This document shows positions 1 through 11,799 of a stretch of 64,000 bases of DNA, piece by piece. Under the pieces are notes generated by a model. It did not search any database. It was not told the DNA's origin and saw only the letters and a list, made by a program, of their open reading frames with translations. Numbering within the stretch: the stretch's first letter is position 1; each line of letters begins with the position of its first letter. This DNA comes from Vandiemenella viatica (taxonomy: Eukaryota; Arthropoda; Insecta; Orthoptera; Morabidae): assembly GCA_031002005.1 (NCBI GenBank), contig CM061918.1:63584531-63648530 (forward strand), given 5' to 3'. The position numbers were made by a program, and so were the translations under genes.

Positions 1-942
1 GGAAATGTAGTATCAAAAGAAGTGGAAGTAAAAATGGGAGTGCCACAGGGTAGCGTATTGGGACCATTGCTATTCATTATTCTAATGAATAATTGTGTTG
101 ATTGTTTACTATCTGAAATTAGATTGTTTGCAGATGACATAATGCTGTATAAAAGAATCAAAACGATAGTGGATTGTAAACAGTTGCACGGTGATCTGGA
201 CTGGATATCTAATTGGGTTGGTAAACATGGAATGAAGATAAATGCAAAGAAGAGTCAGCTTATTAGATACACAAATAAAAAACAAAAGGTTAATTATGAA
301 TATAAGGTGGGGAAAGAATTGCTTGCTGAAGACTTGAAATGCAAATATCTTGGAATTAATTCTGATAACAAACTTAACTGGGCAGGACACATAGGACAGG
401 TGGTAGGAAAAGGTTTCAAAGTTCTTCACTTGTTGGAGAGAGTGATGAGGGGATGTACGAGAGAAGTCAAGGAATTGGGTTAAAAAACTTTGGTCAGACC
501 ATTGCTCGAATATGGTAGTGTAGTATGGGACCCTCATTTTACGTATCAAATACAGGAGTTGGAGAGGGTGCAAAGAAGGGCTGCTAGATTTGTTTCTGGA
601 AATTATCGCAGAATGCAATCAGTGACGGATATGATAAAGGAGCTGGAATGGGATTCATTGCAAGACAGGAGGAGGATGAGGAGGGTCATGGGAGTTTTCA
701 GGGCATATACTGGTGATGAGGCATGGAAAGATATTGCAATAGGTATGAAAAGTAGTGCATGGAAGGGAAAAGATGACCATGACCACAAGCTGGCACTCGA
801 TTTCAGGCACAATGGTGTGGGAAGATTCTCTTTTTTAGGTAAGGGTGTCAGGGATTGGAATGAGTTACCAAGAGAAATGATGAATAATTTACCGAAAACT
901 TTGAAGGAATTTAAAGATAAAATTTGTAGAGGGCAAATGTAG
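1..942 (+). pseudogene. LINE reverse transcriptase C-terminal half, one in-frame stop
   Basis: The reading frame shows the late RT motifs in order: GVPQGSVLGPLLF (block 4), FADDI (the catalytic Asp pair), KCKYLGI (thumb lead-in), then a C-terminal block with QRRAARFV typical of Jockey/CR1-group LINEs. The frame is continuous from the window edge to TAG at 940-942 except for one TAA at 481-483; the protein resumes in the same frame, so this is a point-mutation stop rather than an indel. The N-terminal RT blocks and the endonuclease are not present. The role would be target-primed reverse transcription. This copy is dead. Confidence 0.85.
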
Positions 943-1030
943 GTGGGTGCAGGATAGGGGGAAGATGGGTGTGTAGGGATATTGCCACCGGAGCCTGTGC
1001 TCCATTGCAATTAAATTAAATTAAATTAAA
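1..1030 (+). mobile_element. LINE family A, 3' end (5' part outside window)
   Basis: This is the 3' portion of a non-LTR retrotransposon: reverse-transcriptase coding up to 942, about 75 bp of 3' UTR, then a short tandem tail of TTAAA units at about 1010-1030. A second copy of the same family lies on the minus strand at about 54682-55690. Both share the phrase GCTCCATTGCAATTAAATT at the 3' junction, which fixes the 3' end. Homology reaches base 1, so the element continues out of the window. Confidence 0.85.
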
Positions 1031-1317
1031 TGATTACTGTAAAAGGCTATGACCGAATTTCTTCCCGTTCCTTGCCACTAGTCCTTTTCTGCCTCTAATG
1101 ACCTCGACGAATCGTAATGCCATAAGCAAAAAGAAAAGAAAAAATGGATTGGAGCTAGGTATTGTTAGTCGAGTTCATGCCAGCTACAATAAACACAAAC
1201 AGCTGCTATGAAATACTGAAAATACTCAGAAGGGTAAGAAGATTAAAGGCGCTAGCAATCTCCACAGTAAAGCTCATCCAAAATTTTGGATAGTCACCCA
1301 CCCACCCTATAGTCAGT
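1031..1317. other. Unassigned spacer
   Basis: About 290 bp between the LINE tail and the SINE tail. No coding or repeat signal recognised. Confidence 0.4.
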
Positions 1318-1391
1318 TTTTTATTTTTTAAATAAATTTATTTACTACTTTACGCCTCGTTGACGTCGAGTTCATTAGAGGGGGATGGGTC

Positions 1392-2113
1392 TGTAATAGA
1401 ACTGTGTTTATATGCTTGTGGTGCAGATGACCCCAAAGTTCCATATCTGGTGGCCGATTGGATATTGATTGATTGACTGATTGTCTATCGGCCGTGTGGT
1501 CACTAACCTGCCCGATAGTATCGTCTTCTTGATGTTTCTTCTTGTCAGGACGACGGCGTTCTGTCTGACACCAGGCGATTGTTGTTAACGCAGTATGGCC
1601 AAACTGCGAGGACGATAGCTGCGAGAACAACTATAGTCTGTTAAAGATGTTGAATGTTTTAAATGGAAGGCTGAGTAGAGTTCTTTGGCTTGACAGGTGT
1701 TAGCCTGATACGGATCAGAAAGGTTTTACGGAAGGAAACAGAAGTTACAAGATAGTTCCGGTTTATTGCCGTAAGTCAAACACAGACAGTTTCACAAACA
1801 CAAGAACGTAATTTCTGTTCCACGCAATTTGTTAGTTGCACCCCCGCTATCTTGAATTTAGACCCTCGTTGGCGAAATGGGGTACAAAGCGATATTGTTG
1901 GTGTTAAATCGCGAACCGCGTGTTACATCCGTGCGTTCAGTTAGAAAATCCAAGGCATACTGCCCAATACAGGTGCACTCGCAAGAAGTTGCTGACGTTT
2001 ATCAGCGAAGGCATAGCGTTACGTTTCGCCGCGGCGCTCTGCGCCTCTTGCAGTGGACGAATATTCAATCCGCTTTTACACAATATTATGGGGATTTACT
2101 TGGTTCCCTTACA
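1392..2113 (-). mobile_element. Solo LTR, family A, copy 1
   Basis: This 722-bp block is the reverse complement of the repeat at 59168-59906. On the plus strand it begins TGTAATAGAACTG and ends GGTTCCCTTACA, giving TG...CA termini. Flanks are GGTC and GGAC, a decayed 4-bp duplication by comparison with the clean AGGC duplication of the other copy. No internal retrotransposon region is attached, so it is best read as a solo LTR. It lies inside the SINE. Confidence 0.65.
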
Positions 2114-2187
2114 GGACTTCGGACAACAAATGGGAAGGAATTCGGCCATGACATCTTTGAAGGAAGCATTCCGGCATTTGCGTGGAA

Positions 2188-2365
2188 CAGTGGCGGATCC
2201 AGGATTCTGGTTTGGGGGGCTTGAATGCATTTCGTTTGGGGAGGGGGGGATTGAGTGGATATTGTTTGGAAAAAAAGTCTCCAAACTCAAAAATTCCGAT
2301 GTCGGGGATGGACCTTAAATACTTTTGGGGAGCTAGAGCCCCCTATCCCCCCTGGATCCGCCACT
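2188..2365. mobile_element. hAT-type MITE inside SINE
   Basis: About 178 bp with terminal inverted repeats (CAGTGGCGGATCCAGG at the left, CCTGGATCCGCCACT at the right) and a perfect 8-bp target-site duplication GCGTGGAA at 2180-2187 and 2366-2373. The 8-bp duplication and CAGTGG terminus fit the hAT superfamily. The interior is G-rich and non-coding. The insertion interrupts the SINE body. Confidence 0.85.
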
Positions 2366-2584
2366 GCGTGGAAACCATGGAGAACTCAAATCTGAATGCC
2401 CGTATGGGGGATTAGAAAAGGCGTCCTTACGAATGCAAGGCCATAGCGTTAACCACTCACCCACCACGCTCGATTACAGTCCGGACTTGGCACCCAATAA
2501 CTTCCAATTATTTTTAAGCTTAGACAATATATGAAATAAAGATGAAGTTCAACGCTTGCTCAAAGACATGGTGGCGAGGATATA

Positions 2585-2700
2585 ATTTTTTATTTTTTTT
2601 AATGATTTTACGCCTTGTCGACATCGAGGAAAAAGAAGTGGTGGCAAGGATTTTGGCCATGGACTTTTAAAGGAACTATTCCGGTATTCTTATGGTCTCG
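2585..2700 (-). mobile_element. SINE fragment
   Basis: ACGCCTTGTCGACATCGAGG at about 2611 and the following GGCC...AAAGGAACTATTCCGG correspond to the tail half of the SINE at 1318-2472. The head half is missing. Confidence 0.5.
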
Positions 2701-5454
2701 CTCTATTTTACATTGCCTATTCTGCCAGCAACGATGTAGAGGAAAGTAATAAGTCTGGCTGTCATCTTGGCGGCGTACAAGCCTGTTGATTTGATATGCG
2801 GTTAAAAAAAATTTGTTAGGTAAATTATTCAGTCAGTTTAACTTAACAGTTGTTGGCTATTCTTTGTAAAGCCTGGTGACAAATTTCTTTGGTAATATCA
2901 GGTTATATTCGAGATTGTTAGTTATTCATTTAGTCATTCAGTTAGAGTTGTTTCAGATATATTGTATGAAGAAGGTTTTTTTTAGCTATTTGATACTATT
3001 CAGTTGATAGCACTGTAGCCAAGATCTGCATGATATTTCCTTCTAGCATAACTTACGTAGATTTGCGAATAAATGTATGAGTAGGATTTTATAATTAAAG
3101 TATGTGTCTTAAATTATTCATTGTGTCTAAATCATTTGCAGTAGTTAGTTTAGTACCCAAATTATATCAGATATTTATGATATTGCTAAGTTCCAAAGGT
3201 AAGTTCCAAATATAATATCACTATGGTCAGCAGTTTGAGATCCCTGCCACAACAAAGATCACCCTGGTGCCAATATCTTTATCCTGACAAATAACATCCT
3301 GGTGTCGACGTTACAATTTGGACTGTAGCATAAAACCTAAGAATCATTCTAAGAATCCGTCCAAAACTGTAATATTGCCCACAGAGTGGTCTTTATAGGA
3401 CGTAGATATTCCCTAGTCTTGTCACAACTGTTGCCAAAAGACAATCTTATTGTTATTAATATAATAAATATCTTCCATACCATTTAATGCTGCTACAGCA
3501 CCTATCCACCCAATATATGAGCTGGATTGTGTTGATGAAAAACTGCCGCCATCTTGAGGTTTGATGCTCATGCTGCTACAATAAAAGCTGTGACTGGTGA
3601 CCTGTAGATGGCGGTAGACTATGCCGCCGAAAGCTCGTGTTTTATTAAAACAATCCGTCAGCGAACCAGCGACATAATGGAAAAGCTTCGTTCATACAGT
3701 GTAAGTGTTACTGGTTCCGGGATCGTACCAAAGTATCTTAAGTCCACTTAAATATCACAGCTATTCCTGTGATCGGTTTTTATCCCTAAAGAAAAATTAC
3801 AAAGAACAATATTTTAGGTTAACCGCCTCAAATTTTAATACTAGAAAGGTGCATAGATTTTAATTTTTGTTTGTGCAATACTGTCTACCCAGATGGAATT
3901 ATCCATTTGGTATGAAATTTGATATACATTGTGATACTACTATGTACGTTATGGGTAATTTGAAATTAATGTTTATAGTAGTCCCCTCTACTACACACAG
4001 ATTCATTTGATCCGGTCGCCAGTCCAGTGGTTTATGCTGAAAGAAAGGTTAAATAGGTAATATAAAAGTACTACCATATGCTCCTGACGAAAGTTAATAC
4101 ACACGTCCAGTTAGCCACAGATCATGAATGTTTTATTGACTTAAAAACTCAGTCACCAGCACTGGCCACCGGACAAATATAAACTACAGATTCCTCTCCG
4201 AAGATGGTGGTTAAAGTGAGTCCAGCTTCATCACAAACAGTCATTACAGTACAGTCCTGTTCCACGTTCTTTCTGCCCTAATAATGCAACCATTCGAAAG
4301 TTATTTCCACTCTTGTGGCTGTCCACTATCATACAATATATATTTTTCTTCCTCTAAATGGTTTCCATTAGAATGTCTCTTTAATTACAACACGGTAATA
4401 CCGAATTGCTATTCATATTAAACTTGTTCGCTACAAGTCCCTTTCCGGCACACCCAACACGGACATACTCCTTCAGCTTCATACTTCTCTCAACACTATT
4501 ACTATTCATATTAAACTTTTTCACTACCGGATCATTTTGGACACATCCGACGTGTACATATTCTCATGCCCGACCACCCGGTACCATACCACAGACACTT
4601 CTGCCATTGTTCATCGCGTCTGCGATATCGTACCTACCGAAATTTACAGACATTGACTTACCATGGAAGAAGGAATATATGGAGATGACGCAAGGTACCT
4701 TCACCATGCACCACGCACTCGAGTGAAACCGGGTAGAGAGAAGTGGGGTGGGGAGGCCGCCATATTACTCGATCTTAGAAACACGGGGAAAAAGCACAAA
4801 AGCCTCAAGGGAATCATAAGACAACCGTGGCACCACAATTTGATGATGGATTATTATGTAACTCGATGAGACAGATCAAAAATGAAGAATAAAATTTTTT
4901 GATATCGTACTTAGTTCTCGAGATATACTGTCTCAAAAGTGAGGAGTTTGGTGTTGAAATTCAGAAGAAATGTCCCCCCCCCCCAAAAAAATAAAAAAAT
5001 TGAACTCTCACTCAGAAGATATTGTGCTGTTAGTGCCCTATGTAACTTTGCTAGCAACATCAGTGGATTTATCTTCTTACCATACATCAAAAGTCAGAAG
5101 CTTAGATGGGAGTAGTTTACATCATGATACACATTGTGGCACTAACATAGTGCTCATGAAATTAGTAACAACTAATAATAAATAAATTGTTTGTACCATT
5201 CTGGAACACGCCACATTTTAACCTACCCACATTTCCATTAATATTGCCACTACAAAAACAAACTACATGGATAGATCTAAACATTAGATTACTACATTCG
5301 GGTAACAACAACGTTTGCTTCATCAAGTTTAGTAGTTCACACAGTGCAAATTATCACAATTAATTTCATCGTACACTTTCAGTATAAACTGAAACTGGAC
5401 TAAAGTATGCATATTCACTGTATCGTGATGTAAACTTGACCTGCTTAAATTAGA
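2701..5454. other. Unassigned intergenic/repeat-derived DNA
   Basis: No protein family, RNA gene or paired repeat ends recognised. Short open frames near 4406-4869 and 4970-5185 have no recognisable motif and low-complexity composition. Homopolymer runs (C run and A runs around 4975-4997) are present. Confidence 0.3.
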
Positions 5455-5599
5455 CTTCCAACACTGGTTTACAATAAGGCTAGCCTTTTAGGTGCAAAGT
5501 AGAAACATATTATGATTGTCTTCACTACACCAACAAACATTTGAGAATGATATCACCCTATTGAGAACAAAAAAAAAAAAAAAAATTATAGCGATAGGC

Positions 5600-5728
5600 T
5601 CTAATCTTGCAGTTATCTATCAAACACTTCAAGACTCGTAATTACAATGTGATTTAGTTACGAAACGTTATTCCAGGTTGTTTCCTATCTTGTCTGTTTG
5701 TGTAACTGTATGCAACACAACTTGGCAT
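5600..5728 (-). pseudogene. THAP domain N-terminus, left arm
   Basis: On the minus strand an ATG at 5728-5726 opens MPSCVAYSYTNRQDRKQPGI, aligned residue for residue with the right-arm start. The second zinc-ligand Cys is replaced, so this arm is functionally broken. A run of about 20 T (A on the plus strand) lies downstream near 5570-5585. The two ATGs are about 250 bp apart and diverge. Confidence 0.6.
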
Positions 5729-5819
5729 TATTAAAAACTTTGAAATATTAGAAACTGAAATGTTTACAGCAGCATACACAGTGCAAACAGCCCAATGTTT
5801 TGGCATGATTTCTATGGCC

Positions 5820-5905
5820 GCCAGTTGCCGCCGCGCATGCGCAGTAAGAGACGCGTATTTATATGGTCTCGCGCTGTCTTAATCGGCCCTGTACTGCGTA
5901 TGTGC
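5820..5905. promoter_or_regulatory. CpG-rich centre with NRF-1-like palindrome
   Basis: The stretch between the two THAP starts contains GCGCATGCGC, the textbook NRF-1/Ewg-type palindrome, plus TATTTATATGG and several CpGs in otherwise AT-rich DNA. The mirrored position in the right arm has a decayed version (TGCGTATGTGC). This looks like a copied promoter region feeding both arms. Activity is inferred only. Confidence 0.4.
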
Positions 5906-5980
5906 GGCAGCCATAGATTTCCCATAACATTGCGCTATTTGCACGTGTTTGATGCTATGAATATTTCAAATTTTTTAATA

Positions 5981-6166
5981 ATGCCAGCGTGTGTTGCATA
6001 CGGTTGCGCAAACAGACTAGATAGGAAACAACCTGGAATATCGTTGATGTGTTTAATAGGTATCATTATAGATTTGTTCATTGCTCTCAATAGGATGACG
6101 TTGTTCTCAAATATTTGTCGGTGTAGTGTAGACAATCAGCGTATCTTACTACTTTGCACGGAATAG
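5981..6166 (+). pseudogene. THAP domain N-terminus, right arm
   Basis: The frame opens MPACVAYGCANRLDRKQPGI, matching the start of a THAP C2CH zinc-binding domain (Met-Pro-x-Cys-x4-Cys). Residues after about 22 do not continue with the expected Trp and AVPTF-box elements, so only the first zinc-ligand pair is visible and the rest is broken or lies in an exon not seen. THAP domains occur in P-element transposases and in host DNA-binding proteins; the sequence does not decide between them. Confidence 0.6.
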
Positions 6167-6195
6167 GCTAGCCTTATTGTAAACAAGTTGTCATA

Positions 6196-7125
6196 TAACT
6201 TTATTTTTGCCAGTAGATGATCAAAATTAGTTAATACAGCTGCGATCTCATAAGAATCCATCAATAAAACAGAAGTAACCTTTTTGAAAGAAAATATGAT
6301 TGACACATTTTAAGCATCACAGTTTGTGTGGTGGACCGGCTACTACTTTTTTTCATTTTGCCACCCCGAAAGGAACATTTATATGTGGGTAGGACAGCCT
6401 ACAATCATGTGAGCAGTAGAATAAGTAAATGATACTCCAGTTGGTTATTTACAATATTTATATGTATTCACTTAGGTATATAAAAGCAATTTAAAACTGT
6501 TTTTGCTCTTAAATTTCCTTTTAGAGTCAGGTCAGTTATCCTTGTGATTAATGCCAGAGCTTGACATCCCATAAATATCCATTGGACTTAATCAACCCCA
6601 ATTCTAACATTGTCTATGCAGTCTCCTTTCCACCTGAATTTAGTGTGGCATTGCGGTCTCATCCGGTGAAGACTGCTTCCATTCTTTGGCTGTTGCTCTC
6701 GGCCACTGCAGTTGCCTGGCTCACTCCAGACTCGATCTCGAAGACCTCCCGACTTCGTCTTGCAAGAGTCTCTTCGCTTGCTGCAGCCCAGTTTTGTTTG
6801 TCTCTACCCCCCACTTTTTTCGGGTGGGGAATCAAATAGCCATCCACCTTACTTCTTGATGCAGTCATCCTGGTCTGATTTTATCACCGCTTGCATGCAA
6901 ATGCTGAGTTTTCTTGGCCTACTAATGAAGTCATTGCCTTCTGAGCATATACATTCCTTCTGCTGCAACTGTTTACAGCTGCTGTCGCAACTGACCCAGC
7001 TTGCTATAGTACTCTGTAAATTCCTATACTTCACAATAATTCCATAAAAACCTTTGTTCACTACTTTCCTGTATTGCTACAATGCAATTAGGCAACATTT
7101 TAATTTGGAAAAGCAAGATAAAATA
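6196..7125. other. Unassigned
   Basis: Open frames at 6561-6839 and 6712-7047 lack recognisable motifs. The segment around 6640-6830 is less AT-rich than its surroundings and may be an old repeat, but no second copy was found in the window. Confidence 0.3.
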
Positions 7126-7129
7126 GACC

Positions 7130-8345
7130 TGTCACTTACCAAAGTTGAAGCGAGGATGGTAGCAGTAATAAAAGACACTCCACAAACACTAAAAATACAA
7201 TATTTCAGGCTCCATCCTTCTTCAAGAAACTAGAAACATATGACTGAGTTTGCTCAGGTGGTCCTGATCACTCAGTCACATAAATGACTTTTACAACCCA
7301 CAAATTGATATTAGGTTTTTGTTTAAAACAAGGAATGTCAGACCCCAAAGAGGTTTTTCCTGATGGTGAATATACTGCAGCAACACAGGAGCAATTGTTG
7401 GAAGAGTTTTCATACTGGATAGCAAAGAATATTACAATTAGCTGGTATATGTAGTCAATAGTCATTGGAGGTAGATTTCTGAGATGATACATAAGAAAAA
7501 AATTAGGGGTGTGGTTACTTGTTAAGAACTTAAATTCATATTCAGAATTGAGAATATAATGGTCATCATTTGTAGGGACACAAATTTAGTATATGTCTAC
7601 TGGGATAGAAATTTATTAAAAAAAGGGAACAGAGATTTGCAGATACCTTACCAATGTAAAGAAGTTTTACTCAAGTAGTAGAGTAGAAAACTTTTTAAGG
7701 CCACCAAAATGTTGATTATGATACTAAAACAACCTCATGGTAACATTGTTGGCTTAAAAATTGCAGAAGGAATAAGAGATGATGTGACATAACTAATATA
7801 TATAAGATTCATAAAAGATGAACAAATAATAGTAATAAGTGTTGGGTTTACTGGAAGGGTTTTAATAAATATTGAGGCTAGAAGACTGGTGCTGGTAAGC
7901 TAGTTTCTATCTGTCGTGTTCAGAGAAAGTTATGGAATCAGTGAAAACTCTGAGAGTTCTTGCTAGGCGGTGCTGTGCACAGGGGCCCCCAAGCTCAGGA
8001 GGCCCCCAAGCACAGCTCAGAGGGCCCCTAAAGCAACCTCACAAGACTTGGTAGACTTAAAAAAAAAAAAAAGTCGCCCATCCATCCTGAGGGCCCAAAA
8101 TGTTCTTTTTGCACCAGGGCATTTGTTAACCTACTACGCCACTGCTGGCATGTTATGCTATGGCATGGGAAAATTTGCTGGTATACACTGTTTGCCCGTG
8201 GCCAGTCATTCTGATAGTGAGTGTGTTAGTGATGAAGACTATGTCTGAATTTGTACAGTGGGAATACATCAGCTGATTTATAAGGTGTGTTGTGGTGTAG
8301 TTGATTATGGGAAAGTTTTCTGCTGTGGTTAGACAAATCCATAAA
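7130..8345 (-). mobile_element. Penelope-like element, 3' part (family PLE-1)
   Basis: On the minus strand, endonuclease coding at 8345-8160 is followed downstream by a distal segment at 7130-7290 that resembles the ends of the element at 17725-18987 (CACTTACCAAAGTTGAAG versus CACTCACCAAAGTTGAAG, then CATATGACTGAG...). The middle, 7300-8150, is not alignable by eye and includes a GGGCCCCC-rich insert around 7975-8146. Confidence 0.5.
8160..8345 (-). pseudogene. GIY-YIG endonuclease relic of Penelope-like element
   Basis: The minus-strand frame contains FPIIN...THLINQL...CTNSDI...RMTGHGQTVYT, which aligns with FPII...THIIYQLTCLQCTSSHIGL...ARMNGHRETVHT in the element at 18271-18777. The GIY and YIG core tyrosines and glycines are degraded, so the domain is inactive. 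Confidence 0.6.
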
Positions 8346-8639
8346 CTCAATAAAATCATTACAAAAGAAATAGGATCATAAAATAATCCGTAACTAATAG
8401 AATTAAAATCAATATAATCATGATAATTAATTAAATAATAAAACTTAATAAAAATAATAAAGAATGAACCAACCATCATGAACTTTTTAATTGGAGTAGG
8501 TGGTAATAGCCAGGTGCATGCTGTACATTTTTCAGCAGAATCTGCTGCATGGCAATGATCCTTGTGGTAATTTGGGGGAGTTAAATAGTAAGTATTTGTC
8601 TCCTTGACCTACAGGGTCTCTTAAAAGGCTTCTCAACAC

Positions 8640-9330
8640 AATTTACGGAACCTCCTTACTCCACAGAATCCTCGTACCTTCTTCCCAAGATCCAAAAGAC
8701 TGACCATCCTGGGCGACCTGTAGTTGCAGCATATAGTTCACCTGCTGAATGGATTTCAGCTATTGTGGATCAGCACCTCATACTTTTGTTCAGAACCTCC
8801 CTTCATTCATAAAATATATCCCACACCTCATAGGAGCTCTTTTCACAATCCCCACTCCTCTGCCACCAGACTGCTTGTCACATCGTTGCACACTAACATA
8901 CCGCACTGTCAGGGCCTCAGTGCCAACCCCCAAAAGCACCCCTGATCTCATTGCATTGACACACCTCTTTTTATCGAAACTTCTTTTCCGTCAAATCCCA
9001 AGTTAGCAGCAGATACAAGGCACTGCAATTGCTATACGTATGGCCCCATCCTATACAAACCTATTATTGGGTCAAAATCAAATCCTCATAAACCTTTTGT
9101 GTGGTTTGGATACATAGATGAAAATTACCTATATCACTTCCTCCACTCCCTAAATAATAGTCACCCTATCAACTTTACCCTTAGTTACTCCCACATCCAT
9201 GTTACCTTTCTTAATGTTAACATTTCATTGCTAAATGGGGACCTTTAAATCTCTGTTCACATCAAATCTACACCAATACCTTCACATTAACAACTGCTAC
9301 CCCTCCCATACCCTTTCTTTTCTATTCTGA
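8640..9330 (+). pseudogene. Penelope-like reverse transcriptase relic (PLE-4)
   Basis: Conceptual reading across several frames gives PLE RT landmarks in order: YLLPKIQKTDHPGRPVV near 8675-8725, AIVDQHL near 8765, LPPD..LVT then SLHTNIPH near 8865-8910 (canonical SLYTNIPH), and NISLLNGDL near 9220-9245. Stops and frameshifts break every frame and the catalytic Asp pair is not clear. Orientation is opposite to the endonuclease relic just upstream, so it is a separate insertion. Confidence 0.65.
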
Positions 9331-11630
9331 TGAAGATTATCTGTCCAGATACACACTAAACCTGTCACAATTTCTCACCTCCTTCCTTGTGGACTAATAT
9401 AGGTTAAGACATGTAGAAACAGCTACCAGGAAGCACATGTGTTAGTTACAGTTCGAGATGTTTAGTACTTAGGAAGACATTGATTTTCAAAGCAGGAAGC
9501 TCACATCACAAAGAAAACTGATTTGATAAATAGAAGGTAGTCACCTTGGCAAACAAGCACTCTTTTGGAAGCACTCGTGGAGAAAGGTCATGTTCGACTT
9601 ATAGCGGATTTGGCACTATATGTGGTGCAGTGTCAGCAAGTTAGGTGGGAATGCCGCAAGCCTAGGCAGCCATCTTGATTCATCTACAACCGGCAGTGCT
9701 GAAGTGCTTATACGCGCAGTTTAATTGAACTTTCTTCAGTCAGGTGTTTATCAGGATTTGATTGCTACTTGTCTCTCGGTTTATACCCACAATATTTTAT
9801 TTTGAAAAAGAATTCCGATGCTGTTGACTGGTCACCGTATGTTGTGAAATTTTTGAAAGAATACATTGTTTGAAACTAACAAGTAGGTCTACACTGAACC
9901 TGCCTTCACCTGCTGCGGTTATCTGTTGGTTGGCAACTGAATGACAATCTATCCTTAGGCCACACTAATGATAAAAGTTCAGCATAACTGTTATGCAGTA
10001 ACCCCAGCTAACAGCGGATCTGACACTTAGTAAATGGAATATTTGCCATAAGCTGTTGGAATCTAAAGTCCATGTTTGTTACATTGATATGGCTGTGAAT
10101 GATCTGTTTTCATTATCTTAATGAGCTGGTTGCCTTTGTATATCGAGAACAGAAGACAAATCTTTGCAATATTTGAAGAAAAAGCACATATCTTGGAGTT
10201 TGAACATCTTCATTAATACTTTCTGATTCCCTCTAACTATCCTAATCAATTAAGTCACTGGACTATGCAAAGTTATCACTGATATCCTAAAGCTAATATT
10301 TTATTTATAAATAGTTCAACTGACTATTTTAGTATTAAAAGAACAAATATTTTACAAATTAAACAACCCCAGCTTATTACTTATCATGACATATCAAAAG
10401 CAGATAGGTTCTATATATGTTGTCGTCAGCCAATTCTCAATTGCTAGATTATGTTTCTCATATGCAGTCACTTATTTCCATTATTTAGCGTATGATGCTA
10501 CATGAAATAATACTTGACTAAATTCTTTTAAAATAATTATGTGTATATATCCATAGTTGAGCAGACAAGGTCCACAATTGGCAGGAGATGAGGCTTCTAT
10601 GACAGGATCGCCAGCCATAACCACTATAATGTGACACCGAGGTGCCCCAACCTGGCCACCACCTCTGGAATAGCCAAATTTGAATTTGAAAGGCATCCAG
10701 GAAAGACATGCAATGGAAAATCCTGCACAAATGCGATACAGTTTGTGAAACCTCACCGCAGTCACAGAACAGAGTTTCTGCCCAGCCACAGATGTGGAGA
10801 GTTGAAGCAATTCTTCTTGGACCACATAAAATATGGTTTAATTTAAACTAAATTTACCACAGCAAGTTGAATACTTATTTCTGTAGGAATCATTGATGGC
10901 TGATACTGCCTAAAATTTTAGTCCACATGCATTGCACTTAATTGAAGGTGGGTTTGTTGAGTTTTTTGACTATGCCTGTCTACGTTGTTTCTTTTCAAAT
11001 GTGTGACAGTGGTAATATTTGCTTTGTGCCAAAGGGCATGACCTTTTGCAAAGTTGTCCTAGGTGGTCAGTCTATATTTGTGCTCTTCTTGATCTTGTTG
11101 GCACGTAAAAATAAATAATAAAATAACAACAGAAAAACACAACAGTTTAGTGTTCAGTATTGGTTAAAAATTTTCAGGTTTTCAAATTATGTATGAGAGT
11201 GCTAATAGTAATTATATTTATTTATTTAATATAAATAAATAAATAATAAGAGTGCTACTAGTAATGACATTTATACAGACCCAAGTAAATGGCAATATAC
11301 TTGTTAAGTTACACACTAATTGAACTTTGAATATTGTTCTTCTGTACGGGGCCTGCAGGAAAAATTGTTAATAGAGCCATAAGAAGGCCTAAAAAAAGAA
11401 CCATCCGATATGTTGTGGCGAGACAGTGTATTATTTGTAAAGCTTAAAGTCGCCACGAAGCACTGTTAAGTGCAGTGGTGCGTGGGGTAAAATTGTAATT
11501 GTTGAGTCAGTCTGGAGCAGGCAGCTGCAGGAGTTGGTAGCTGGCCACTGCAAGAGTAGTGTTAAGGTTACAGCGCAGCCTTGTATACTATTACTATTAC
11601 AATTACTCCGCGATTCACTAAAAGTGTTTG
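9331..11630. other. Unassigned
   Basis: No family recognised. A minus-strand frame at 10481-10825 (114 codons) has no motif and no splice or codon evidence. A TTTA/TAAA imperfect inverted pair at 11216-11250 is low complexity. A CpG-containing patch at about 9645-9720 has no second copy here. Confidence 0.3.
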
Positions 11631-11639
11631 GCGGAGGGT

Positions 11640-11790
11640 GCATTGCACCTATCAGGAAAGGTAATGGTTTGGAAGGGATATACGGGATATGGCAGGTGGC
11701 GCCCATGGGCTATTGTGAGGAACCATCCCAGATTTCGCCTGGAGCGATCTAGGGAAACCATGGAAAACCCAGATCAGGATGTATAATTGT
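11640..11790 (+). repeat. SINE-like interspersed repeat core
   Basis: GGAACCATCCCAGATTTCGC at 11720 and AGGGAAACCATGGAAAACCC at 11752 followed by AGATCAGGATG resemble the body of the SINE at 1318-2472, in the opposite orientation. Ends are not defined. Confidence 0.45.
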
Positions 11791-11799
11791 ATAGTGGAC

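Larger units (their letters stand above)
1318..2472 (-). mobile_element. tRNA-derived SINE, split by an LTR and a hAT MITE
   Basis: Read on the minus strand, a tRNA-like head lies near 2472 (GTGAGTGGTTAACGC resembles a pol III A box). The body includes ACCATGG and CCGGCATTTGC-like phrases and ends in ACGCCTCGTTGACGTCGAG followed by an A/T-rich tail at about 1318-1350. These phrases match, from memory, a SINE body common in polyneopteran insects. The body is interrupted twice, by an LTR at 1392-2113 and by a MITE at 2188-2365; removing both makes the SINE segments contiguous. Partial SINE relatives occur at 2585-2700 and near 11700-11785. Exact ends are uncertain. Confidence 0.6.
5455..6195. 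repeat. Long inverted repeat with THAP coding starts in both arms
   Basis: Two arms of roughly 300-390 bp are imperfect reverse complements around a centre at about 5853-5889. Outer ends are GTTTACAATAAGGCTAGCC (left, about 5470) and its complement at about 6167-6185. Both arms contain, reading outward, a CpG-rich segment, then AATATTTCAAA, then an ATG opening a THAP-like N-terminus followed by the shared phrase GATAGGAAACAACCTGGAAT. No convincing target-site duplication was found. It could be a P-element-like or THAP gene fragment duplicated head to head, or a foldback element. Confidence 0.8.

Noticed and set aside
4406..5185. Small genes in the 4.4-5.2 kb stretch
   Set aside because: Composition is low complexity, starts and stops are arbitrary, and no domain is visible.
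7966..8146. Another CAGTGG-type hAT MITE
   Set aside because: The right end (CCTACTACGCCACTG) fits, but no matching left terminus or 8-bp duplication was found.
10481..10825. Protein-coding gene on the minus strand
   Set aside because: 114 codons without recognisable domain, splice support or second copy; expected by chance in a window this size.
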